DNA of 14,862 nt from JBGPJM01 sp041485385 (GTDB lineage: Bacteria > Planctomycetota > Phycisphaerae > Phycisphaerales > UBA1924), in NCBI GenBank assembly GCA_041485385.1, contig JBGPJM010000118.1, positions 1 to 14,862 on the forward strand, given 5' to 3'. The translations under genes were made by a program, and so were the position numbers. Positions 7,545 to 13,951 of this stretch are shown here, piece after piece. Within the stretch, counting starts at the first letter, position 1; each line of letters begins with the position of its first letter. The notes beneath the pieces are model-generated. The model worked only from the letters and a program-made list of their open reading frames with translations. It did not search any database and was not told where the DNA came from.

Positions 7545-8486
7545 ATGCGTACCAACTCGACTATCCGAAAAGCAGGGCTGACGGTCGGCCTGATCAGTGC
7601 GGCCGGAGTCGTGGCCTTCGGCGCGATCTCCGTGACGGGCTCGGAGCGACCCGAGGACCCGTACCGTCAGCTGCCCCCGACGTTCGCGCTCTCGGGCGTT
7701 GTCCGCGACTTCCGCGAGCTCTCGGCCCTGGGCGGGCACCCCGACTTCGAAAAGAACCCGACCCGGGGTTTCGGGCACTACGGCAACGAGGTCGGCGACC
7801 AGCTCGACCAGGAAGGCAAGCCGGTCTTCCGGAGCGTCGGCAACAAGATCACCAGCGAGCGGCGCGATTCGCAGGGGCGGAACATCATGATGCCGCGCCA
7901 GTACATCCAATCGCGCGCCGGCGATACGGGCGGCGTGATCGAGACGCAGGCGGGCGGCGCCCTCACCAGCTCGGTCCGGTTCGCGCAGTGGTTCCGCGAC
8001 ACCCCCAGCGTGAACATGTCGGCCCCGCTGTCGGTTACGCTGGTGCGCCAGCCGAACACCAACATCTACACCTTCAACGACCGGACGGACCCCCTCTACA
8101 TGCAGCGCGGCGGCTTCTTCCCCATCAACGGCGAGCTCTTCGGCAACTCCGGCGGGTCGACGCCCAACCAGAACTTCCACTTCACCTACGAGATCGACAC
8201 GCAGTTCCTGTATGAGCACGGCGCGGGCCAGGTGTTCACGTTCACCGGCGACGACGACGTGTGGGTGTTCATCGATGGCAAGATGGTGATCGACCTGGGC
8301 GGCGTCCACGCCGCGGTCAGCCAGTCCATCGACCTGGACCGTCTGAACTGGCTGGTCTCCGGGCACCGGTACAGCCTGAGGTTCTTCTTCGCCGAGCGTC
8401 ACCGCACGCAGTCGAACTTCCGGATCGACACCAACCTGCGGCTGGAGAATGCCCCGCTGCCCACCATCACGGCCGTGTTCGACTGA
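7545..8486 (+). CDS. Secreted fibro-slime domain protein
   Basis: A 313-residue protein with an N-terminal hydrophobic segment (residues 11-30, LTVGLISAAGVVAFGAISVTG) after basic residues, indicating export. The fibro-slime domain fills the rest: the opening motif SGVVRDFRELS...GHPDF near 50-68, and the hallmark TFTGDDDVWVFIDGKMVIDLGG at 232-253, then SIDLDRLNWLVSGHRYSLRFFFAERH and SNFRIDTNL near the end. The domain is PA14-like and is known from exoproteins of Fibrobacter and slime moulds, where it is linked to carbohydrate or matrix binding. No C-terminal sorting signal or dockerin is visible. ATG 7545 is chosen because GAGGA (7535-7539) lies 5 nt upstream and the signal peptide follows at once; the longer frame from 7170 is not protein-like. 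It is a single-gene unit closed by a terminator. Confidence 0.88.
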   Translation: MRTNSTIRKAGLTVGLISAAGVVAFGAISVTGSERPEDPYRQLPPTFALSGVVRDFRELSALGGHPDFEKNPTRGFGHYGNEVGDQLDQEGKPVFRSVGNKITSERRDSQGRNIMMPRQYIQSRAGDTGGVIETQAGGALTSSVRFAQWFRDTPSVNMSAPLSVTLVRQPNTNIYTFNDRTDPLYMQRGGFFPINGELFGNSGGSTPNQNFHFTYEIDTQFLYEHGAGQVFTFTGDDDVWVFIDGKMVIDLGGVHAAVSQSIDLDRLNWLVSGHRYSLRFFFAERHRTQSNFRIDTNLRLENAPLPTITAVFD

Positions 8487-8559
8487 GCCCCGGCCCCCTT
8501 CGATCCTTCCCCGGCAGGCCCGATCGGCCATGCCGGCGGCGCTTTCCAAGTCTGCGAGC

Positions 8560-8597
8560 GGCCCGCGCCGGATCACCTCCGCCGCGGGCCTTTTTCT
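8560..8597 (+). terminator. Rho-independent terminator of the fibro-slime gene
   Basis: GGCCCGCG (8560-8567) pairs with CGCGGGCC (8583-8590). After one mismatch, CGG (8569-8571) pairs with CCG (8579-8581) around a 7-nt loop. TTTTT (8591-8595), then C and TT, follows the stem. It is 74 bp after the stop codon. Confidence 0.88.
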
Positions 8598-9005
8598 TCA
8601 CCAGGCGCGCCGGTGCCGGCCATCGCGACGCTCGGGGACGAAGAACAGGAACGAGTTCGTGCTGCTCGAGATGGTGATGGTGCGGGTCCGCTCGATGGAG
8701 TCGCGTCGGGCCTCCGGCCACTGCGAGGAGGCCATGAGCGGCTCGGCGACCCGGGCGGTGAGGATGGAGTCGTTCCGATCGAAGCCTGGGAGATCCTCGG
8801 ACGCCATTGGCGCGAGGGCGCCGGCGGTATCGGGGGGAAGGAACACCGCCTCCCAGGTGTCGGCCCGATGCGGGGCGGCGGCCTGTCTTGTGCCGGAGGC
8901 GCACCCGGCGAGCACGGTCGCGATCGCAAGCGCGGCAGCGCCGAGGGCGCTGCGGCGGCGCCGCGGCCAGGACCGAGAACATCTCTGGTGATCAGCGTGG
9001 CACAT
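8598..9005 (-). CDS. Small lipoprotein of unknown function
   Basis: A 135-residue protein with a lipoprotein signal: an arginine-rich n-region (WPRRRRS), a hydrophobic core ALGAAALAIATVLAG and the lipobox LAGC with Cys35. The mature part is about 101 residues, begins ASGTRQAAAP, and contains DTWEAVFLPPD and a run of Ser/Thr (RTRTITISSSTNSFLFFVPE) that may be beta strands. ATG 9005 is supported by GAGGA (9013-9017 on the minus strand), 7 nt upstream. It was not recognised as a known family. It converges on the fibro-slime gene, whose terminator lies immediately beyond its stop. A surface-anchored envelope role is likely but inferred. Confidence 0.72.
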   Translation of the reverse strand: MCHADHQRCSRSWPRRRRSALGAAALAIATVLAGCASGTRQAAAPHRADTWEAVFLPPDTAGALAPMASEDLPGFDRNDSILTARVAEPLMASSQWPEARRDSIERTRTITISSSTNSFLFFVPERRDGRHRRAW

Positions 9006-9282
9006 CCCGCATTCCTCAGTTCAACCGGCATGCCACCGCGATGCACCCGGCCTCGTGCGTGCGGGGGCCGATCGCCGGGCACCGGCTCCGCCTGGCCGTC
9101 GTGTCGCGGCAACGCCCGCTGCAAGCATGCAACACGGCGGCCGTGCGTGCCACCCGATTGCGCCCAACGCCCCGGAGCGAGGCAAAGGTCGGGGCGGTCG
9201 CCTCAGCCTGGCCGCGCAGGGCCGGGGCTGGAGCTCTCCCATTGGCCTGTCGGCGATTCCGGGGCATCGCACGGCCGCGCGG

Positions 9283-10490
9283 TCACTTCCCGTCCGGCTC
9301 GCCTGCCCGCACGACCTCCTTGATGAACTCGTAGGCCTCGCGGTAGGGGGCCGGGCCGCCGTCGCGGGACGCACGCCAGGTCCAGTTCCAGTCATGGTCG
9401 GCGTCGGGGTAGATGTGGACGGTCAGGTTTCGTTCTGTCCGCCTCGCGGAACGCCGCCTCGGCCTCGCGCACGCCCTCGACGCGGCAGGCGCCGTCGAGC
9501 TCGCCGTGGAAGATCGCCAGCGGCATGTTCAGTGGCAGCAGGTTCGCGGAGTTGGGCTTGGCGTCCCACCAGTCATGCAGATAGGCGGAGGAGAGGTTGA
9601 GCAGCTTGTCCCAGAGGAAAATCGTCGTCGTGGTCCTGCACGGCCTTGAGGATCGCGTCGAGCCTCGGTTGGTTGACCGTCTGAAGGTCTTTGGCGGTCA
9701 TCGTGCCGTCCTTGTCGATATCGATTGCGTCGAACGGCAGAGCCGCGGCGAGGCCCGGGCGATCCTTGATTGCCTCGTCGTACTCGGCCCGGGTGAGGGC
9801 GCCGTCCATGGTGGCGGGGATGAGGATCTGGATGGTCCGCCACGGTCCGACGCTGTTCTGCCAGACGATCGTGTCCCTGGCGTTGTCGGCGGCGTACCCC
9901 ATCATGACGGCGCCGACGATCCCGGCGGGGCTGCGGAGCGCGAGCATCGGGCCCTGGCGTGTGCCCTCGCTGGCGCCCAGCAGGACAATCTGCCTTGGGT
10001 TGATCTCCGGGCGCTGGCGGAGCGCGGCCAGAGCCTTCTGGTAGTCGTCGAGCAGCACGGTCATGGTGGCCTTGGAGAACACGTCGCGATCGATGCGCAC
10101 CCACGGGGCCGCGTCTGTTGCGTGGCAGCCGCGCTTGCTCATCCTGAAGAACGCGATGCCGCGCTTGGCCAGCTCGCCGGCGTGGTGGTCGAGGAACCGG
10201 CCCCATTGGCGCTGGCCGTCGGCATCCACGTAGCGGAAGGGTGTGTCGAACGTCCGCGGGCCCGCGCCGTGCAGGTAGAGGACCGCCGGCACCGGCCCCG
10301 ATCGATCGGCCGGGAGCGTCAGCTTTGCCTCCAGCGGCGTGCCGTCGGCACCCGGAAAGGTCAGCACTACCTCCGTCGTCGCCGCGGCGGGCGCCGTCTT
10401 CGCCTCGGGGGAAGGGCGATCGGTGCTCTGGGCAAGCACCACCGGCGCGGCAAGAGAAAGGGCGGTGACAAATACGGCGCAGGATCGCAT
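9283..10490 (-). pseudogene. Secreted alpha/beta hydrolase with EF-hand-like loops, broken by two frameshifts
   Basis: The first frame (10490-9573) encodes 305 residues. It has a signal peptide (CAVFVTALSLAAPVVLAQS), an oxyanion strand AVLYLHGAGP at about 69-78, and the nucleophile elbow GASEG with Ser174. EF-hand-like loops follow at about 224-268 (TMDGALTRAEYDEAI and IDIDKDGTMTAKDL). At AAAA 9618-9621 one extra base shifts the frame. The sequence continues in a second frame as LWDKLLNLSSAYLHDWW ... AIFHGELDGACRVEG, with the acid Asp, until a second shift near 9428-9445. The third frame reads VHIYPDADHDWNWTW ... YREAYEFIKEVV, with the catalytic His, to the stop at 9283. Both shifts equal one inserted base next to short A/T runs. 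Either this is a recent pseudogene or the assembly has indel errors. The substrate is unknown. A GGAG site lies before the ATG. Confidence 0.82.
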
Positions 10491-10639
10491 CGGGGATCGC
10501 TCCGTGTGGAGGCCGGCGGGCCGCGTCGCGTGCAGGTATTGGCGAGCCTCCGGTGCTCGTGTGCAAGGGGACGCGCCGCGCGAGCGAGTCTACCACGGGC
10601 CGGCGTTCCGGGAGCTGCCGGCAACGGGAGTGAGCAGGG

Positions 10640-10708
10640 TCACGGGCAGCCGGCGAAGAACGCGCCGAGGAAATCGAAGAAATCCTGGGAGTTCACGGCC
10701 GCGTCGTG
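10640..10708 (-). pseudogene. Orphan GC-type dockerin-like C-terminal remnant
   Basis: The minus strand encodes HDAAVNSQDFFDFLGAFF followed by AGCP and a stop (10640). This matches the terminal half of the EF-hand-like GC-type dockerin segment found at the C-terminus of many secreted Phycisphaerales proteins. No matching secreted protein precedes it. The frame upstream is the +1 shadow of the membrane-protein gene, which ends in a different frame at 10735. It is best read as the tail of a gene whose body has been deleted. The motif is seen; its name rests on recalled family knowledge. Confidence 0.65.
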
Positions 10709-10734
10709 GCGCGTAAGCGCGATTGCACGGGGCT

Positions 10735-11181
10735 CTAGGACTGGGCCAGCGCTGGCTGGAGGCTGAGCCACATCGCGGCCACCTGCATGATCGCGGAGCA
10801 CACGAACGCGATCAGACGCGCCGGAATGCTGGGGCGGGGCCTGACGCGCAGCGACGTCACCGTGCCCGCCGCGCCGCACGCGCCGATGAGCAGCGTGATC
10901 GCGATCTCCGCGGGCGAGAACCGACCGGTGATCACGCTCGCCAAGCCCAGCAGGAAAAGCCAGATCAGCGTCATGATCGCCAGCCAGAAGATGCACACGG
11001 GCAGCGCGGCCGCGGCGGCCCAGGGCACGCGGGCGGCAAGCAGCGCCAGTACAACGCCGCCCGGCAGCGCCTGCACAAGGTGCCGCAACGGCGTGTGACT
11101 GACCAGGCCCACCGCCAAGAGACCGAGCAGCAGGCCGGTCACGCAGACGATGACGGGCCTTGTCGCTCTTTTCGCATTCAT
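10735..11181 (-). CDS. Small polytopic inner-membrane protein, unknown function
   Basis: A 148-residue hydrophobic protein with about five membrane helices: 10-28 (VIVCVTGLLLGLLAVGLVS), 41-60, 63-84 (CIFWLAIMTLIWLFLLGLASV), 91-110 and 121-142. Short basic loops (RVRPRPS) favour a cytoplasmic side. No catalytic or transport motif was recognised. ATG 11181 is preceded by GGTGA with 7 nt spacing. The stop TAG (10735) comes just before the dockerin-like remnant, which is in another frame, so the two are not one protein unless a frameshift exists. It is not obviously in an operon with the broken hydrolase (244 bp gap). Confidence 0.7.
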   Translation of the reverse strand: MNAKRATRPVIVCVTGLLLGLLAVGLVSHTPLRHLVQALPGGVVLALLAARVPWAAAAALPVCIFWLAIMTLIWLFLLGLASVITGRFSPAEIAITLLIGACGAAGTVTSLRVRPRPSIPARLIAFVCSAIMQVAAMWLSLQPALAQS

Positions 11182-11532
11182 CGTTTGTCACCCCTACCCG
11201 GCTCGGGCACGTCCACTCATTCGCCTTACCCGTCGAACAGTCAGCCTCGCCGGTCAAACAGGTGATGTCATGGAGCCCGATTCCCGTCACCGTATGTGTC
11301 GGATTTGAAGGAACCCTGCGGCCCAAGACCGAACAACATACAAATCAAGAGCGCCCTGCAGACGGGGAACGGCCGCTCGGCCTCCGTGGTGTTCTGACCC
11401 GTCGGTTCCACGGCCGCGAGCGCCCCGATCACGATGCCGCTACCGCGTGAGCAGCCCCGCCACACTCACCGCAGACTGCGCACCTCTCGGCACCGTGCGA
11501 GCGAGTGCGACGAGTGCCACGTGATGCGGAAG
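11182..11532. other. Intergenic stretch before tRNA-Arg, nothing recognised
   Basis: 351 bp between the membrane-protein start and the tRNA 3' end. A 65-codon minus frame (11268-11465) has no ribosome site and no family resemblance. No terminator, repeat or RNA gene was recognised. The membrane-protein promoter must lie here but no convincing -35/-10 pair is visible. Confidence 0.5.
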
Positions 11533-11606
11533 CGCGCCCGATTGGATTCGAACCAACGACCTGCGGTTTAGGAAACCGCCGCTCTATCCAACTGAGCTAC
11601 GGGCGC
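11533..11606 (-). tRNA. tRNA-Arg (anticodon CCU)
   Basis: The 74-nt minus-strand sequence folds as a full cloverleaf. The acceptor is GCGCCCG with CGGGCGC plus discriminator G. It has the D-arm AGCTCAGTTGGATAGAGC, the anticodon stem GCGGT/ACCGC with loop TTCCTAA (anticodon CCT at 11572-11570), and the T-arm GGTTCGAATCC. CCA is not encoded. It decodes AGG, a rare codon in GC-rich genomes. Such minor tRNA-Arg genes are common integration sites, and an integrase gene starts 121 bp from its 5' side. Confidence 0.96.
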
Positions 11607-11662
11607 CAAAGGTCTATTTTTCCAGAGCGGATTTGACTTTCGCCGCTTCCGCGCCAACCTCG

Positions 11663-11683
11663 TCTGACACCCGTTCTGACACC
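11663..11683 (+). repeat. Tandem 9-bp direct repeat between tRNA and integrase
   Basis: TCTGACACC occurs at 11663-11671 and again at 11675-11683, a 12-bp period. It lies between the tRNA 5' end and the integrase ATG, where recombinase arm-type binding sites are often found. The function is inferred. Confidence 0.45.
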
Positions 11684-11727
11684 ACTACCGCACGTCCGTT
11701 AGGGGTGTCTCGCCGGAGGGCCAGACC

Positions 11728-13182
11728 ATGGCGCAGGGTAGCCGATCGCGTGGCGAGCGACCAGCCAAGCCGTACCCCGACTTCCCGTTGTTCCCCCATG
11801 CCACCGGGCGGTGGGCCAAGAAGATCCGCGGGCGGTTTGGTTTCTTTGGGCCGTGGGCCGACCCCGAGGGCGCCCTTGCGCGCTATTTGGCCGAGCGGGA
11901 CGAGTTGTACGCAGGCCGCGTGCCCCGCGACGTTGGCCCACGTGCCCGAGCGGCGGATCCGGTGGGCGACGGGGAGGACCCGGGCGTCGGCGAGGCAACG
12001 GCGGCGACGTCGGGTCGGCGCTCACGCGAGGGCGTCGCGTCCGACGGAGTGACGGTCCGGTACCTGGTCAACCACTTTCTGACCGCCAAGCAGCGTCGGG
12101 TCGAGTCGGGCGAGATGGGGCGGCGGAGCTTCAGCGACTACCACGGCGCGGCAGGTCGGTTGGTGGGGTTCCTGGGTCGACACCGGCTGGTGGATGACGT
12201 CACCTCCGACGACTTCGGCCGCCTACGGGCGCACTTGTCGAAGCGGCGCGGGCCGGTGGCCCTGGGGAACGAGATTGGGCGGGTGCGCTCGATCTTCAAG
12301 CACGGGTACGAGGCCGGGCTGCTGAACAGGCCGGTGCGCTACGGACCTGAGTTCTCCAAGCCGCCCAAGCGCGCCATGCGTCTTGCCCGGCGGCAGCGTG
12401 GGGAGCAGATGTTCGAGCCCAACGAGGTCCGGCTGCTTCTGGCGTCGGCCGGGCCGGCGATAAGAGCCATGATCCTCTTGGGGCTCAACTGCGGGATGGG
12501 GAACACGGACGTGGCGCACCTGCCGCGGTCGGCGCTGGACCTCGAGGCGGGGACGCTGGAGTTCCCGCGGCCCAAGACCGGCATTCCTCGACGGGCGGTG
12601 CTCTGGCCGGAGACGGTGGGGGCACTGCGGGACTGGCTCGCGATACGGCCCCGGCCCAAGCGAGACGAGGACAATGACCTGGTGTTCATCACCAAGTACG
12701 GCCATCGCTGGGTGCGGGTCGAAGAGCCGGGCGATCGGAGCAAGGGTGGCACCAAGGCGGTGGTGAAGGATGCGGTAGTGCTGGAGTTCGGCAAGCTGGT
12801 CCGGTCCGTGAGGGTGCATCGACACGGTCGAGGGTTCTACGCCCTACGGCACACGTTCCGGACCGTGGCGGACGAGGTGGGGGATCGGCGGGCGGTGGAC
12901 CTGATCATGGGGCACGAGAACGGGGCCGATATCGCCACGCACTACGTCGAACGGATCGCCGACGAGCGTCTCAGCAGGGTGGCCGCACACGTGCGGGGTT
13001 GGGTCGCCACCACCGACAAGGCCTCGCAGAGCAACGCCTGCTCGCGCGACGGACTGGAGGTACGCGGCAGCTCTTCCTGTTACGGCACCGGTCGCAGGTC
13101 GTGGCCTGCCGGACGACGGCGCGCCGATCACCACTCGAAGTCGTCAGATCGCATTTCCGACACCTGCACCTCCGTATTGTAG
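11728..13182 (+). CDS. Tyrosine recombinase/integrase (site-specific, phage-like), non-canonical active site
   Basis: A 484-residue integrase. Residues about 108-210 form the SAM-like core-binding domain (LVNHFLTAKQ...; YHGAAGRLVGFLG). The catalytic domain is about 225-425. Visible active-site elements are the beta-hairpin Lys283 (FPRPKTGIPRR), box II YALRHTF with Arg374 (the usual leading His is Tyr), MGHEN with His396, and the nucleophile Tyr406 (HYVERI). The position of the first arginine (usually GLR..E) reads NCGMGNTD instead, a variant I associate with planctomycete integrases. ATG 11728 has GGAGGG (11715-11720) 7 nt upstream. The last ~55 residues are low-complexity and run antisense into the next gene's 3' end, suggesting a replaced tail at an island junction. 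It probably recombines at the neighbouring tRNA-Arg, but this is inferred. Confidence 0.88.
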   Translation: MAQGSRSRGERPAKPYPDFPLFPHATGRWAKKIRGRFGFFGPWADPEGALARYLAERDELYAGRVPRDVGPRARAADPVGDGEDPGVGEATAATSGRRSREGVASDGVTVRYLVNHFLTAKQRRVESGEMGRRSFSDYHGAAGRLVGFLGRHRLVDDVTSDDFGRLRAHLSKRRGPVALGNEIGRVRSIFKHGYEAGLLNRPVRYGPEFSKPPKRAMRLARRQRGEQMFEPNEVRLLLASAGPAIRAMILLGLNCGMGNTDVAHLPRSALDLEAGTLEFPRPKTGIPRRAVLWPETVGALRDWLAIRPRPKRDEDNDLVFITKYGHRWVRVEEPGDRSKGGTKAVVKDAVVLEFGKLVRSVRVHRHGRGFYALRHTFRTVADEVGDRRAVDLIMGHENGADIATHYVERIADERLSRVAAHVRGWVATTDKASQSNACSRDGLEVRGSSSCYGTGRRSWPAGRRRADHHSKSSDRISDTCTSVL

Positions 13183-13637
13183 ATCCGATCGCGCCGAACC
13201 AGCCGAAATCCCAGCTTCGTAGCAAGCCGTTGCGCTGACGGATTGTCCTCTCTAATGACCGTAATGATCCGTCGAAAGCCCTTGATATCGAACCCATACC
13301 TGAGGGCGGCGATGCACGCTTCGAACGCGATACCCGATCGCCAACGCTGTTTGGCAGTATAGACGACGAGTTCGATATCCGCCGAATCCTTGAGTACCTG
13401 CAAACCAGCAAGGCCGACAAACTCGCCCGAGTCCTTCTCAATCACGCCATAAACACCAAATCCGTGTTTTTCATAGTGCTCTATCCGTTCCCTTACTGTG
13501 CGGGCAACGTGCTCAAGATCCCGGCTCGTATGGTCCCACGTCATATCGGGATCGTTGCCTACCACGCGATGTACATAGGAAGCATCAGCCATAGTTAGTG
13601 GTCGCAGCAGTAAACGTGTGCTCTCAATTGTGTCCAT
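13128..13637 (-). CDS. GNAT family N-acetyltransferase (RimJ/RimL-like)
   Basis: A 169-residue acetyl-CoA-dependent acyltransferase of the Acetyltransf_3 type. It opens with ESTRLLLRPLTMADA (beta1-alpha1). FVGLAGLQVLKDSADIELVVYTAKQRWRSGIAFEA at about 73-107 covers beta strands 3-4 and the acetyl-CoA pyrophosphate loop. IREDNPSAQRLATKLGFRL at about 128-146 is the classic alpha4/beta6 signature. Length is normal for the family. The ATG has GAGGT (13645-13649 on the minus strand) 7 nt upstream and the gene starts 23 bp after the Dabb gene, so they share a transcript. Its base composition is far less GC-rich than the integrase. The 3' end overlaps the integrase tail antisense by 55 bp. The acceptor substrate (protein N-terminus, antibiotic or a cluster product) is unknown. 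Confidence 0.88.
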   Translation of the reverse strand: MDTIESTRLLLRPLTMADASYVHRVVGNDPDMTWDHTSRDLEHVARTVRERIEHYEKHGFGVYGVIEKDSGEFVGLAGLQVLKDSADIELVVYTAKQRWRSGIAFEACIAALRYGFDIKGFRRIITVIREDNPSAQRLATKLGFRLVRRDRIYNTEVQVSEMRSDDFEW

Positions 13638-13660
13638 ACGCCCTACCTCACGACCAGCTC

Positions 13661-13951
13661 TCAGTCCTCAAAGTCGACGCCAATCGACCTATCCTCCATG
13701 CTCTCTATCTGCTTCGCGACAAGAGCATGATCTGAGTGTGCCCGATAGGCGTCCAACGCCGCCTGAGTATGCGCAAGAACAACCACTCCATGCGTGAATC
13801 CCTCGGCCCAGCGAGAGTGATTCGCACCGCAGTAGATATCTGCCAACCCAGGCACCTTCAGCTTCAAGTCTCGCACGCGTTGCAGCGCTCTACCGATATC
13901 AGCCTCGGAAATGCCTGCCTTCCATCGAAACAGGGCGATGTGAATGATCAT
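13661..13951 (-). CDS. Dabb (stress-responsive alpha/beta barrel) domain protein
   Basis: A 96-residue protein that is essentially one Dabb domain: MIIHIALFRWKAGISEADI, then a helix, then VPGLADIYCGAN, FTHGVVVLAHTQAALDAY and HSDHALVAKQIESM ending SIGVDFED. The family fold is a dimeric ferredoxin-like barrel. Some members are polyketide cyclases (for example olivetolic acid cyclase); most have no proven function. Its start overlaps the stop of the upstream PvcA-like gene by ATGA (13951-13948), with AAGGAG at 13962-13967, and 23 bp separate its stop from the GNAT start. This linkage suggests it acts on the same pathway, perhaps as a cyclase or binding protein; that is inference. Confidence 0.9.
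   Translation of the reverse strand: MIIHIALFRWKAGISEADIGRALQRVRDLKLKVPGLADIYCGANHSRWAEGFTHGVVVLAHTQAALDAYRAHSDHALVAKQIESMEDRSIGVDFED

Noticed and set aside
9016..9267. An 83-codon minus frame between the lipoprotein and the hydrolase
   Set aside because: It is rich in Arg/Ala/Cys with no domain, signal or ribosome site. The 277-bp gap shows nothing firm.
9597..10766. A 389-codon plus-strand frame
   Set aside because: It is antisense to the alpha/beta hydrolase, whose triad and signal peptide are convincing.
11614..11799. A 61-codon minus frame ending before the tRNA
   Set aside because: It overlaps the integrase start and leader antisense and has no support beyond being open.
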